DNA of 28,965 nucleotides from Clostridiales bacterium (GTDB taxonomy: Bacteria; Bacillota; Clostridia; Saccharofermentanales; DTU023): contig SFFI01000020.1 of assembly GCA_004556925.1 (NCBI GenBank), forward strand, positions 1-28,965, given 5' to 3'. The position numbers and the translations under genes are program-made. Under the pieces are notes generated by a model. That model was not told the DNA's origin. It saw only the letters and a list, made by a program, of their open reading frames with translations, and made no database searches. Each line of letters opens with the position of its first letter. Positions within the stretch are counted from its first letter, which is position 1. Below are positions 1 to 8,313 of this stretch, piece by piece.

Positions 1-20
1 ACATTTCAACTATGACAAAT

Positions 21-1724
21 TTATTTCTGGATGGTCCATTCCCAGATATTCATATTTCTCAAAGCAAAGTCTTCTGCCTTGACATTTTCAATCTTATTGT
101 TGTAAGCAATCAGGATATTAGGATAGTACAGGAACAGGAAAGGTGCTTGTTCCTTCATCATCAGTTGATACTCATCATAAACAGCTTTTCTTTCCTCAAA
201 AGTTAGCTTTGTTTGTCCCAGAGCACCTTTTTCACCGAGGCTCGGATCTTCATTTTGAGAGAAGTTGTTAATGTGGCCAGGGGTTACGTCCAGTACAGAT
301 TGAGATGGATCTACAGGGCCACCAGAGCCTATGAGGCCAAGATCATATTCGCCATTCCGCAGGACTTCCATATGTGTTGGGAAGTCAACTACCCTAATTT
401 CGGTCTTAATACCAATTTCTTCCAGGTCTTGCTGGATTAAGACAGCGGAGCGTTCGCGAATCAGGTTACCTTTAGGAACTGACATCAGAAGAGTTGTATC
501 AAAGGGGAATTTTTCCTCCTCCAGGATCTGCTTGGCCTTTTCCTTATCTACGACTACGGGTAAGAGTTGTTCGTTAAAGTAGGGGCTAAGATCCGAGATA
601 GGACCAGCAGCTACTACACCTTCGCCCTTGAGCAGTTGATCAACAATTCTTTGGCGATCAATAGCCAAATCAATTGCTTGTCGAACCTTCTGAGTTAAAT
701 AGGGTTTTTGCGTATTAATGGTCATGTATTGATAGCCATGCTGCTTAACAGATTGCGTCACCAGGTTGTCCTGAGCTTTAGCGGTCTCCCAGTCATCAAG
801 GGGGATAGATTCACCACCAGCCACCATATCGATTTCTCCATTCATAAGGCCAGACAGAAGGTTGGAGGCATCCACAACACGGAGAACCAGTTTATCGAAC
901 TGAGGTTTACCTAAGTAATAATCTTCATTAGCAGCCAACTCAACGCGCTCTCCACTAATTTCGGAAACATACTTATAAGGTCCTGAGCCAATGGGCTTCA
1001 TCCACGCTTCATCTTTCAGAATCTCACTAATGGGCTTATCACCAAAAATGTGTTGAGGGATGATAAAGACCTCTCGGAATCTCAAAGAGAGTAAAAAGTC
1101 TGTAGGCGCAGGCTTTTTGAGCTTGAACTTTACTGTATGCTCATCCAAGGCCTCAACCTGAATATCCCCTTCTTTTGCTTGCATGCCTGAGTCATCTGTC
1201 CCTGCCACCAAGTTCATCATCGACCGTCGTGCAACAGAAATATCAGGATGGGAATATACATTAGCTGTAAAGACCACGTCATCAGCCGTCACAGGAACAC
1301 CATCATGCCATTTGGCATTTTTGTTGATATGGAAGATGATTTCGGTATAATCATCATTTCTTTCCCATGAATCAGCTAAACGAGGAGAAAAAGATCCATC
1401 TGAATGCATGAAAATTAAGCGGTCATAAATCAGATCGATCGCTGTATCTGAATAGTTTGATGTCGTGTTGAATGGGATGTAGGAATCCCAAGGGGCCGTC
1501 ATCGCTAATACGACACCCTTGTCACTTCCAGTTTTTTCACTAGCTTCAGGCTTTTCATCAGAAGCAGTCTTTTTATCATCCTCAGACTTAACTGTTGTCT
1601 CCTCTGCGGCTTCTGTTTTTTGAGGTGTCTTTTCCACACTAGTCTTCTTAGCATCAGTTGGAGAACAGGCTACTGTACCAATTAGAAGTACCATTATGAG
1701 AATGGCAGAAAATACTCTTTTCAT
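21..1724 (-). CDS. ABC transporter substrate-binding lipoprotein, oligopeptide/dipeptide family (SBP_bac_5)
   Basis: This is an extracellular solute-binding protein that should deliver a peptide-like or other small ligand to the permeases encoded just upstream. Residues 1-20 form a lipoprotein signal peptide ending in GTVAC, so Cys20 is the likely lipidated residue. A Lys/Glu/Thr-rich linker (about 21-70) follows, then a family-5 binding domain with typical pieces such as SYIPFN, the DGSF..RLADSWE region and KWHDGVPVTADDVVF near 140-155. The length of 567 residues is normal for the family. The start is supported by AAGGAG about 9 nt upstream. The gene lies 13 nt after the second permease and closes the visible part of the operon. 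Ligand specificity cannot be read from sequence; peptides, nickel complexes or heme are all possible in this family. Confidence 0.93.
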   Translation of the reverse strand: MKRVFSAILIMVLLIGTVACSPTDAKKTSVEKTPQKTEAAEETTVKSEDDKKTASDEKPEASEKTGSDKGVVLAMTAPWDSYIPFNTTSNYSDTAIDLIYDRLIFMHSDGSFSPRLADSWERNDDYTEIIFHINKNAKWHDGVPVTADDVVFTANVYSHPDISVARRSMMNLVAGTDDSGMQAKEGDIQVEALDEHTVKFKLKKPAPTDFLLSLRFREVFIIPQHIFGDKPISEILKDEAWMKPIGSGPYKYVSEISGERVELAANEDYYLGKPQFDKLVLRVVDASNLLSGLMNGEIDMVAGGESIPLDDWETAKAQDNLVTQSVKQHGYQYMTINTQKPYLTQKVRQAIDLAIDRQRIVDQLLKGEGVVAAGPISDLSPYFNEQLLPVVVDKEKAKQILEEEKFPFDTTLLMSVPKGNLIRERSAVLIQQDLEEIGIKTEIRVVDFPTHMEVLRNGEYDLGLIGSGGPVDPSQSVLDVTPGHINNFSQNEDPSLGEKGALGQTKLTFEERKAVYDEYQLMMKEQAPFLFLYYPNILIAYNNKIENVKAEDFALRNMNIWEWTIQK

Positions 1725-1737
1725 TGCTTTATGCTCC

Positions 1738-2634
1738 TTATTTTATTTTATGTCCCTTATCAGCGATAGTTGTCTTGGGATCCAAGGCATCTCTAAGACC
1801 ATCGCCAACAAAGTTAACACTAAGAACAGTCAAGAGCAGCAGAGCTCCTGAGGGAAGCCAAACCCAGGGTCTTTCTGAAAGAACTGTAATAGATTGGGCT
1901 TCAAACATAATGTTTCCCCAAGAAGGTGTCGGAGGGGGTACACCCAGTCCTAAGAAACTCAAGGAAGACTCCTGTATAATCGCCGCTGCTGTACGAAAGG
2001 TAAAGGATATTAATATGGGCGAAATTCCATTGGGGATAATATATTTACTAAGAATAACGGGGGTCGTTGTACCTATAGCTAAGGCGGATTCAACATACTC
2101 CTTTTCTTTAATGGAAATAACATTCGCAAATAATAGCCGGGCTATTTCTGGCCAACCGAGAAATCCTAAGATAATAGTTAAGATAGTAATTGAGGGCCCC
2201 AAAGCCGCAGATAAGGCAAGGATCAAAACCATAGAGGGAAACGACATCAAGCTATCTGCAAGACGCATGATAACCATTTCAACAGAACCTCTGAAGTAGC
2301 CCGCTAAAAGTCCTAAAGGCACACCAATTAAAAGGGATACACAAGCGGAACCTAAACCTACAGTGATAGACACGCGTCCACCCATCAGGACTCGGGCAAA
2401 AAGATCTCTACCTACGCTGTCAGTACCAAAAGGGTAAGTCAGGCTAGGTGGGCCATTAAAATCTCCAACAGATCTAAAGGCATCAAGCTGCAATATAGCC
2501 GGAAGGGCAAAGACGAGAATGATTTCAATGACAAGAAAAATTAGGCCAAACATGGCTAGACGATGCTGCTTAAATTTTCGTAAAACATCGTCATAATAAC
2601 TGTTATGCTTATTTATATTGGCTTTTTCGTTCAT
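1738..2634 (-). CDS. ABC transporter permease, OppC/DppC type
   Basis: This is the second membrane subunit of the peptide-type importer. It has an N-terminal cytoplasmic segment (KFKQHRLAMFGLIFL, the OppC_N motif), a periplasmic-side loop with GTDSVGRDLFARVL typical of DppC proteins, five to six hydrophobic segments, and a coupling-loop sequence near EYVESALAIG that would contact an ATPase. I chose ATG at 2634 (298 residues) over an in-frame GTG at 2643, because the GTG directly follows the stop of the preceding gene with no ribosome binding site, whereas AGGTGA at 2640-2645 sits 5 nt before this ATG. Family assignment is certain; substrate is unknown. Confidence 0.93.
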   Translation of the reverse strand: MNEKANINKHNSYYDDVLRKFKQHRLAMFGLIFLVIEIILVFALPAILQLDAFRSVGDFNGPPSLTYPFGTDSVGRDLFARVLMGGRVSITVGLGSACVSLLIGVPLGLLAGYFRGSVEMVIMRLADSLMSFPSMVLILALSAALGPSITILTIILGFLGWPEIARLLFANVISIKEKEYVESALAIGTTTPVILSKYIIPNGISPILISFTFRTAAAIIQESSLSFLGLGVPPPTPSWGNIMFEAQSITVLSERPWVWLPSGALLLLTVLSVNFVGDGLRDALDPKTTIADKGHKIK

Positions 2635-2639
2635 CCAGG

Positions 2640-2645
2640 TCACCT
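2640..2645 (-). promoter_or_regulatory. Ribosome binding site deciding the oppC-like start
   Basis: AGGTGA on the minus strand, 5 nt before ATG at 2634. It overlaps the stop codon of the upstream permease, so the two permeases are probably translationally coupled. Confidence 0.6.
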
Positions 2646-3594
2646 AGTAACGCACGCGGGGATTAATAATTCCAAATAATAGGTCAATAATGAAATTGCC
2701 TATAAATACAGCTACCGCAATAAAAACAGTAATACCCATAATAACCGGGTAATCACGAGCTCCGATGGCTCTAACCATCATAGATCCTAAACCAGGCCAA
2801 GAGAAAATTTGCTCTGTGACCACCGCACCACCAACAATAAATGGCAGCTGCATACCTAAGATCGTAATAATAGGAGCTAAAGCATTGCGCAAGGCATATT
2901 GAACTAAGATTCTTTTCTCACGGATACCCTGAGCACGAGCTGTGCGGATATATTCGCTTTGCAACACCTCAACCATACCCGCCCGAGTTTGTCTAATGAG
3001 GCTGCCAACCTGTTGAATAGACAAAACTACAGCAGGCAAAATAATGTGGCGAACAAGCTCTCTGAAGCTTTGTTCGCCAAATGAATCATACATGCCGCTT
3101 GTTGGAAGCCAATTTAACTTTAGGGAGACAACAAAAATTAGAAGTAAGGCGGCAAAGAAATTTGGCATTGAGGCACCGATGTAAGAAAGGGCCGAAGAAA
3201 CGTAATCCCAGGCGCTATAGGGTTTGTAACCAGCCATGAGTCCTAAAGGTATAGCAAAAAGCAAAGCTAACAAAGTAGACGTCATAGTCAGAATCAAGGT
3301 TGGCCCAACCGCTTCAGAAATCATCTTAGCAACTGGCACATAGGTACGATAGGACACACCCAAATTTCCCTTGAGCAATTCCCCTAACCAATTAAAATAC
3401 TGTATAAGGACAGGTTTATCTAACCCTAATTCTGCTGATTTTCTCGCCACTTCTTCTGCAGAAATAAAAGGATCCTGCAGAATCATTTCCAAAGGAGAAC
3501 CCCCTGCAATAGAGGAAATAACATATACAAGCATCGTAATAATAAAGAAGCTTGGTATTAAGGAAATCGCTCTTTTCAGAGAATATTTGAGCAT
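2644..3594 (-). CDS. ABC transporter permease, OppB/DppB type
   Basis: This is the first membrane subunit of the importer. It has a single N-terminal membrane segment followed by a large external loop (FISAEEVARKSAELGLDKPV, then YFNWLGELLKGNLGVSYRT, all hallmarks of DppB/OppB), then five more membrane segments. The coupling motif around EYIRTARAQG is near residues 218-227, and the C-terminus LLFGIINPRVRY is typical of the family. At 316 residues the length is normal. A GGCAGG element lies about 8 nt before the ATG. The gene follows the methyltransferase-like gene by 29 nt and is followed at once by the second permease, so they should be co-transcribed. Confidence 0.94.
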   Translation of the reverse strand: MLKYSLKRAISLIPSFFIITMLVYVISSIAGGSPLEMILQDPFISAEEVARKSAELGLDKPVLIQYFNWLGELLKGNLGVSYRTYVPVAKMISEAVGPTLILTMTSTLLALLFAIPLGLMAGYKPYSAWDYVSSALSYIGASMPNFFAALLLIFVVSLKLNWLPTSGMYDSFGEQSFRELVRHIILPAVVLSIQQVGSLIRQTRAGMVEVLQSEYIRTARAQGIREKRILVQYALRNALAPIITILGMQLPFIVGGAVVTEQIFSWPGLGSMMVRAIGARDYPVIMGITVFIAVAVFIGNFIIDLLFGIINPRVRY

Positions 3595-3623
3595 AAACGT
3601 AACCTGCCTCGTTATCCCACAAG

Positions 3624-4586
3624 TTATTGAATGAAATTGCCATGTCCCACATGGCTAAAATTATGGTCATCAATAAAAGTCGGGCAAGTACAGTCTGCTG
3701 CCAGGATAAAGTTCGTCTTACGTTGGACCTCACCAATAATTGCTTGGGTTTTGTCTACAATCCTTTCCGCATTGCCAGCAAGAAGGTCTTTATCGCTGTT
3801 ACTAAAACCTCCCATCAGAGTTTTATCAGGAAAATGTGTTGCTCCTTCTTTGAGGGATATACCATTTTCATAAACGCCCCAGTTCACAACATCGACGTAG
3901 GGATTATAGGTATCATAACGAGAGATTTGTAGATGATCTTTACACATATGGAGGAAACTGTACATACCCTTTGCTTTGACTACTTCAAGTACAGCCTTAT
4001 CATAGGGCGCGATAAATTCTGAAAATTCTTCGTTATTCAGGTAAGTATTGTCCCCTCCAAGCGCAGAGTAATAAATTCCATCAAGTTTAAGCTCCGAGGC
4101 TTTATTGATGAGCTCAATCAACAGCTCAGTTAAATAGGAGTGTACATCCTTCATAACCTGAGGATTTTCTCTAAGATGCTTAGCATGAACGGCCCTGCAA
4201 TCATAATAGCCAAATTGCCTAACTGAAATATGAATACAACAGGCAATAACGCCATGAAGTGTTAAAAGATAAAATGCTTCATTACCTAACTCATCTTGAA
4301 GTCTTTTGATAAAATCAATCAATAAAGTTATAAAGTAATTATCCTTACGGATGTGTTTGACGTTTAACCAATCTTCCGGCCGTTCAATTTTTCCAATACA
4401 GGGCATAAGATGTTCATTCATAATTTTCATTATGTCTGTACCACTGCTACGATAAAAACTTAAGTGGTTTTGAACGCCAACCTCTCCGAAAGCAAAATCT
4501 GCAGGAAAATGCTTAGAAAATGAATAGGGGATCCGGTCGATATCTCTACCCTCTAAGCAATTTATAACTCTTTGTTTTTTATCCAT
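3624..4586 (-). CDS. Uroporphyrinogen decarboxylase-fold protein, probable zinc/cobamide-type methyltransferase
   Basis: The protein has the UroD/MtaA TIM-barrel layout: an N-terminal motif of the RVINCLEGRDIDRIPYSF type, a central barrel, and a C-terminal GG-F-N.D segment near 259-265 followed by DCTCP near 299-302. His213 and Cys215 (LHMC) together with Cys299 or Cys301 reproduce the H-x-C...C zinc site seen in corrinoid methyltransferases such as MtaA/MtbA; this site is not part of true heme-pathway HemE. I therefore infer methyl-group transfer, not porphyrin decarboxylation. It is the first gene of the transporter operon, so it may act on the imported compound. No corrinoid protein is in the window. 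AGGAG sits about 11 nt before the ATG; the nearer upstream ATGs are out of frame. The 320-residue length is slightly short for the family. Confidence 0.8.
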   Translation of the reverse strand: MDKKQRVINCLEGRDIDRIPYSFSKHFPADFAFGEVGVQNHLSFYRSSGTDIMKIMNEHLMPCIGKIERPEDWLNVKHIRKDNYFITLLIDFIKRLQDELGNEAFYLLTLHGVIACCIHISVRQFGYYDCRAVHAKHLRENPQVMKDVHSYLTELLIELINKASELKLDGIYYSALGGDNTYLNNEEFSEFIAPYDKAVLEVVKAKGMYSFLHMCKDHLQISRYDTYNPYVDVVNWGVYENGISLKEGATHFPDKTLMGGFSNSDKDLLAGNAERIVDKTQAIIGEVQRKTNFILAADCTCPTFIDDHNFSHVGHGNFIQ

Positions 4587-4829
4587 AAATCATTCATATC
4601 TCCTCTCCTGGGATTATGACTAATAATATCAGTTTTCCGAAAATAAGCAACATCTTTACCATTCTTAAGACCAAAAATTGATATTTTCCGTTAATATGCC
4701 TAGAATCAGTCAAACCATTTTTTATCTACTTTGGTATTCGTGCTATTTAAGAAACTCCTGCATGTCAATTCTGCTATGATTGAAGATATTATATTCTCAC
4801 ATGAACTTATTATGAGATGAGGTCCTAGG
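4587..4829. promoter_or_regulatory. Divergent control region between the transporter operon and the GntR gene
   Basis: These 243 AT-rich bases should carry the promoters of both the methyltransferase-transporter operon (leftward) and the regulator (rightward). A TATTATATT stretch at about 4787-4795 is a possible -10 for the regulator, and TCTCA (4795-4799) with TGAGA (4813-4817) forms a short inverted repeat next to the start, a possible autoregulatory site. No clear FadR-type operator consensus was found. The assignment rests on gene arrangement more than on motifs. Confidence 0.4.
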
Positions 4830-5477
4830 ATGGTCAGGAAGGAATCAAAAAATAGCTTACGCAATATCGTATACGACTCAATCATCAATGACATTATTGC
4901 TGGTGTATATGAGCCCATGGATATTATTACGGAATCTGCACTGATTGAAAAATATGGTGTAAGCAAATCTCCTGTGCGCGATGCACTCATTGAGCTCTGC
5001 AAAGAAGATATCCTCGTGAGTATGCCTAGAGTAGGGTATAGGCTAGCACTATATTCAGACTATTGGTTCGAATCCGTGATTGAGTTTCGAGCCTTGATCG
5101 AGCCCTATTATCTCAGGAAAAACTGGCATAAAATCACTCCAGAAACAATAGCACAAATTGAATCAAGTCAGAAAGACACACAATCTGCAATCGCCACAAC
5201 TTTCGTCTCAGGTGTGATTGAGCATTGGCTTAGGAACCAAGAGTTTCATCTTAGTATTGCAAGGGTTTGTGCCCCAGCCTACTTTTATGAGGTTCTAGAG
5301 AAAACTTTAAAACGACTAACTATCGCCTATGCACAACATTACTGGAGTCAATGGGAAAACAAACCTTTCCCTCTAGATGTAGAAAGGCACCATAAGGTAA
5401 TAGAGGCCATGAAGGAAAATAAGCCTGATGAAGCCTGTCGATATTTATCCGAGGACATTCAGAGCTTTAAATATTAA
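4830..5477 (+). CDS. GntR-family transcriptional regulator, FadR/FCD subclass
   Basis: A DNA-binding repressor or activator of 215 residues. Residues 10-75 form a winged helix-turn-helix (ESALIEKYGVSKSPVRDALI is the recognition region, and PRVGYRLA the wing). Residues about 80-215 form an all-helical FCD ligand domain with candidate metal or ligand residues His140 and His187/188. GAGG lies about 8-11 nt before the ATG. It is divergent from the methyltransferase/transporter operon, which is the classic arrangement for a local regulator, so I infer that it controls that operon in response to the transported or processed compound. The ligand is unknown. Confidence 0.9.
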   Translation: MVRKESKNSLRNIVYDSIINDIIAGVYEPMDIITESALIEKYGVSKSPVRDALIELCKEDILVSMPRVGYRLALYSDYWFESVIEFRALIEPYYLRKNWHKITPETIAQIESSQKDTQSAIATTFVSGVIEHWLRNQEFHLSIARVCAPAYFYEVLEKTLKRLTIAYAQHYWSQWENKPFPLDVERHHKVIEAMKENKPDEACRYLSEDIQSFKY

Positions 5478-5874
5478 AGAACGCTATTACCTACCAGACG
5501 CTCTGCTCCAACAGTTGGCATTATGTTAACTTTTAGGTAAGCCCATTACGTATCAACCCCCATCCATCAAAATACTGGCCCTTATCAATTGCAGCATTGC
5601 TAAAGAATGTCATCGTCATTCATACTTCGGTTTTTCTGATTTTCGCCATCTTAGTATGTAATGGGTGTGGCGCTGGGCAAGCCTACAATTTGTGGGTGAT
5701 TTCTCGAGCAAGTCTGCAGCTAATGGATAGCTTGACGGCTATTTCTAAGGAAAAATCATCGAATACTTGCAAAATCGTCCTATTTCCAGGAAAACCCAAA
5801 CCAAGGCAAACTCTCAAAGAGCAAGCCACCCGGAACCATTCGCATTACAGTGGGGACAACCCTTCTACGGTCTC
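5478..5874. other. Intergenic stretch without a recognised gene
   Basis: About 400 bases lie between two convergent genes. A 93-codon frame from 5597 has a hydrophobic start (residues 5-20) and NGCG, but it would begin with TTG, lacks a ribosome binding site and runs into the 3' end of the HD nuclease gene, so I do not call it. Widely spaced TTACCTA (5487-5493) and TAGGTAA (5534-5540) form a weak inverted repeat. No convincing terminator is visible. Confidence 0.5.
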
Positions 5875-6804
5875 CTAGTCCACAGGTATTCCCTGGAGCC
5901 AGCCCCAGTCGCCAAAGCGGAGGCGGCCGTCTTGGCTTTCGGCTTGGGATTCCAGCATGCTGGTTGTTTGGGATTCGAGGGTGTCAATATAGTGGACAAT
6001 GCCGGCTGCCACGGTGGTGGGTCGGTCGCCATAATCACCGTGGTGGCCCATGATGATGGTCTGTAACTGGCGATAGAAGGTTTCGTCATAGGTGGTAATG
6101 ATTTTTTCCTTATAGCCAGCAATAAATTCTATGCCGCGGATACGGTGGTTGGCGTACCAGTACTCGCCCAGGCCCAGGTCGCGGTATTCAAAGACCTTGC
6201 CGAGGTCGTGGAGAGCGATTCCTAAAAAGAGAAGGTCGGCGGAGGCCTGTAGGGCAGGGAGGTTTTCCAAAACCGCGGCCAGGATATTGAGCATTTTCCC
6301 TGTGTGGTTTAAGAGGCCACCCACTCGGTTATCGTGGTAATAAATAGCGGCGCCCTCGATCACATAGCGGCCTTCCAGCTGAGGATCAGCCAGCATGGCT
6401 TCCAAAAGCTGCCAGGCCTGGTCGGTGACACCTAGGGCCTGGAGGCGGGTCCGCACTTTCTGCCAGAGCAGGGTCAGTTGCTCGCGAGGGATGGTGGGCA
6501 GGAAGTCGGACTTGATCCAGTCTGGGTTGCTGGTGGGCTGGATCCGCCGCACGGTCAGGTAAATGCCGTTATACTCTGAGCCCTCCACCTCTACATCGTA
6601 GATGCCGGGGCCCTTATCTCTCACTACTGCGAAGGTCCGCTCCTCCCAAATCTTAAACTCGGCGGTCCCTTCCGGGGTGGTAAAATTGCCTACCATGAAT
6701 TCGTTATGCTTACCTTGGCGAATTTGTGGTGGGCTGGCAATGAGGACGGAGCCGGCAGAAACCCGACCTAATTCCGTGGCAGTTTTGAGATCTAAGATGG
6801 TCAT
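5875..6804 (-). CDS. YhaM-like 3'-5' exoribonuclease/HD-domain protein
   Basis: The architecture matches YhaM/CBF1-type nucleases: an N-terminal OB-like domain (about 15-90) followed by an HD phosphohydrolase domain (about 160-280). Candidate metal ligands are His167 (LLNHTGKM), His199-Asp200 (ALHDLGK), His220, His254-His255 and Asp274 (HYIDTLES). In Bacillus the family trims RNA and single-stranded DNA from the 3' end in the cytoplasm. The 309-residue length is close to the usual 310-320. AAGGAA lies about 6 nt before the ATG. It is divergent from tcdA across a region of 25-bp tandem repeats. The HD assignment is firm; RNA as the physiological substrate is by family analogy. Confidence 0.85.
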   Translation of the reverse strand: MTILDLKTATELGRVSAGSVLIASPPQIRQGKHNEFMVGNFTTPEGTAEFKIWEERTFAVVRDKGPGIYDVEVEGSEYNGIYLTVRRIQPTSNPDWIKSDFLPTIPREQLTLLWQKVRTRLQALGVTDQAWQLLEAMLADPQLEGRYVIEGAAIYYHDNRVGGLLNHTGKMLNILAAVLENLPALQASADLLFLGIALHDLGKVFEYRDLGLGEYWYANHRIRGIEFIAGYKEKIITTYDETFYRQLQTIIMGHHGDYGDRPTTVAAGIVHYIDTLESQTTSMLESQAESQDGRLRFGDWGWLQGIPVD

Positions 6805-6862
6805 GATTGTTCCTTCTAAGTAAGTTTTTTATAATAGCTAGGACACTAGCCTTACTCGCTTT

Positions 6863-6987
6863 GGCACGAGCCTTTGCGTATAACTTCGGCACGAGCCTTT
6901 GCGTATAGCTTTGGCGCGAGTCTTTGCGTATAGCTTTGACACGCGTCTTTAGCATAAGTATTGAGATGAGCCGATGCGAGTCTTTGA
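6863..6987. repeat. 25-bp tandem repeat, about five copies, between the divergent HD nuclease and tcdA genes
   Basis: Units begin at 6863, 6888, 6913, 6938 and 6963, an exact 25-bp period. The core reads GGCACGAGCCTTTGCGTATA; the first three copies are nearly identical and the last two decay. It fills the divergent promoter region, so it could be an operator array or simply a slippage-made minisatellite. Confidence 0.85.
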
Positions 6988-7037
6988 CACGAGTCGACAC
7001 TAGTCTAAGTATAGCAAATAAAGAGGAAATCCCTGTT

Positions 7038-7874
7038 ATGACTTGGCAAATAAGAAGTGAAGCCCTCTTGGGGGCAGAAAAATTGGCCCTTCTACGATCT
7101 GCCCACGTCGCCGTTTTGGGCCTAGGCGGCGTAGGTTCCTGGGCGGCTGAAGCCCTCGTCCGCACGGGGGTTGGCCAGCTAACCCTTATCGACGGCGATA
7201 GCACAGAAGAAAGCAATCTCAACCGCCAGCTGCCCGCCCTGCGATCCAGCCTGGGTAGCTACAAGGCCGACATCTTGGAAGCCCGCTTTTTAGATATCAA
7301 TCCTGATCTCCAGGTCCACAAGCATAACGACTTTTACCGGCCTGGCCAGGGAGATATTTTCTTGCAGGGCCTAGACCTGGTCTTGGACTGCATTGATGAC
7401 CTCCCCGCCAAGGCCGACCTCATTGCAGCCTGTGCGGACCGAGCGCTTCCGCTCCTGACAGCAGGAGGCTGCGGGTTTCGCCTGGAAACCCAGGGTTTAG
7501 CCTTGGCAGATATTTTTGAGACGGCCGGCGATCCCATGCTCAAGCGGCTGAGGAAAATGTTGCGCGACCGCGGCCTGCAAAGCGCCTCCGTGGTCTATTT
7601 CACCGGTCCCCTCTATCCCCGGCCGGTCCAGAAGGTCACTGCCAAGCCAGCCTGCCTGCCTGACCCCTCCGAGAAAATAGAGCAGGTGGAGCAGGCCGAT
7701 CAAGCAAAGCAGGTCACCCCCCCTGTCTCCGGACCCTCCTCCGCCATCTTCGCGCCCGCAGCCTGCGGGCTGGAAATGGCTAGGTTGGCGGTTTTACACC
7801 TCATAGGAGACCAGGCTCTGCCCCCTCCACAGAAAATTTCAGAGTCTGCCAGAGCCAGCGCTAAAAAGGTCTAA
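7038..7874 (+). CDS. tcdA: tRNA threonylcarbamoyladenosine dehydratase TcdA (ThiF/E1-like)
   Basis: An ATP-dependent enzyme that cyclises t6A37 to ct6A in ANN-decoding tRNAs. The E1-like Rossmann motif VLGLGGVGSWAAEAL is at residues 26-40, followed by LIDGD near 50-54 and NLNRQLPAL, then LDCIDD near 114. I place the start at 7038 because GAGGA (7023-7027) precedes it; an in-frame ATG at 6924 would lie inside the 25-bp repeats and add 38 unlike residues. The protein is 278 residues. A Gln/Glu/Pro-rich segment around 205-235 (EQVEQADQAKQV) replaces the usual short linker before the final AACGLEMA helix. A second ThiF-family role (thiamine or molybdopterin) is less likely, as no partner genes are present. 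Confidence 0.87.
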   Translation: MTWQIRSEALLGAEKLALLRSAHVAVLGLGGVGSWAAEALVRTGVGQLTLIDGDSTEESNLNRQLPALRSSLGSYKADILEARFLDINPDLQVHKHNDFYRPGQGDIFLQGLDLVLDCIDDLPAKADLIAACADRALPLLTAGGCGFRLETQGLALADIFETAGDPMLKRLRKMLRDRGLQSASVVYFTGPLYPRPVQKVTAKPACLPDPSEKIEQVEQADQAKQVTPPVSGPSSAIFAPAACGLEMARLAVLHLIGDQALPPPQKISESARASAKKV

Positions 7875-7899
7875 AAAAACCTGCCCTTGTAGGGGCAGG
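7873..7899 (-). terminator. Intrinsic terminator of the arsR gene
   Basis: On the minus strand a 7-bp stem (CCTGCCC/GGGCAGG, 5-nt-class loop) is followed by a run of seven T. It directly abuts the stop codon of tcdA on the other strand. Plus-strand output lacks the T-run, so it mainly serves the leftward transcript. Confidence 0.75.
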
Positions 7900-7978
7900 C
7901 CTAAAGTCTAAAGTCGCAATATATGTCAGATTGCATGCGCCAGGCTAGCCTAGGCGACGATGCACTTAGATAATGCGA

Positions 7979-8272
7979 TTAGTCGTAGAGCACGTCCAGC
8001 AACTGTTTAATCCGAGGATCCTCCACAGAATAGATAACCTTGGTGCCCTCTTTTTTCATTTCTACCACTCCGCTCAAGCGCATACGGGTCAAATGTTGAG
8101 AAACCGCAGGTTGCGATACCCCTAAAAGTTCAACAAAGCCCTTGACGTTGCGGGGACCATTTTTGTATAGCTCTAGAGCCATACGCAAGCGAAGGGGGTG
8201 GGACAGGGCCGCTAGGACTTCTGCCTTCTGCTCATCTTCTTTGTGCATTTTTTCTGTGTACTGTTTTGCCAT
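7979..8272 (-). CDS. ArsR-family winged-helix repressor without a visible metal site
   Basis: A small DNA-binding dimer of 97 residues. The helix-turn-helix occupies about 25-75 (AALSHPLRLRMALELY, then GVSQPAVSQHLTRM and the wing EGTKVIYSVED). I chose ATG at 8272, with GGAGG 7 nt upstream, over an in-frame ATG at 8299 that lacks one. The protein has no cysteine, and the helix that carries ELCVC in metal-sensing members reads ELLGVSQPAV, so arsenic or cadmium sensing by thiols is excluded; no C-terminal His cluster is present either. No target gene sits beside it, so it may act on itself or at a distance. Confidence 0.88.
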   Translation of the reverse strand: MAKQYTEKMHKEDEQKAEVLAALSHPLRLRMALELYKNGPRNVKGFVELLGVSQPAVSQHLTRMRLSGVVEMKKEGTKVIYSVEDPRIKQLLDVLYD

Positions 8273-8279
8273 AATTTTT

Positions 8280-8284
8280 CCTCC
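8280..8284 (-). promoter_or_regulatory. Ribosome binding site deciding the arsR start
   Basis: GGAGG on the minus strand, 7 nt before ATG at 8272. It fixes the start and shows that the nine upstream codons from 8299 are not translated. Confidence 0.8.
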
Positions 8285-8313
8285 GATATCTATAATCAAA
8301 CTGCGTCAATTCT

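Noticed and set aside
1724..2299. 191-codon plus-strand frame
   Set aside because: Antisense to the well-supported permease gene; its composition is that of a shadow frame.
3624..4586. Heme-pathway uroporphyrinogen decarboxylase HemE
   Set aside because: No other heme genes, presence of the H-x-C...C zinc motif, and operon with a transporter favour an MtaA-like methyltransferase.
5487..5540. Terminator after the GntR gene
   Set aside because: Only 7-bp arms separated by about 40 nt and no T-run.
5597..5878. Possible small lipoprotein-like frame
   Set aside because: TTG start without a ribosome binding site, no family resemblance after residue 25, and it overlaps a convergent gene end.
6924..7037. 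N-terminal extension of tcdA
   Set aside because: Would be translated from the 25-bp repeats; the ribosome binding site and family alignment favour 7038.
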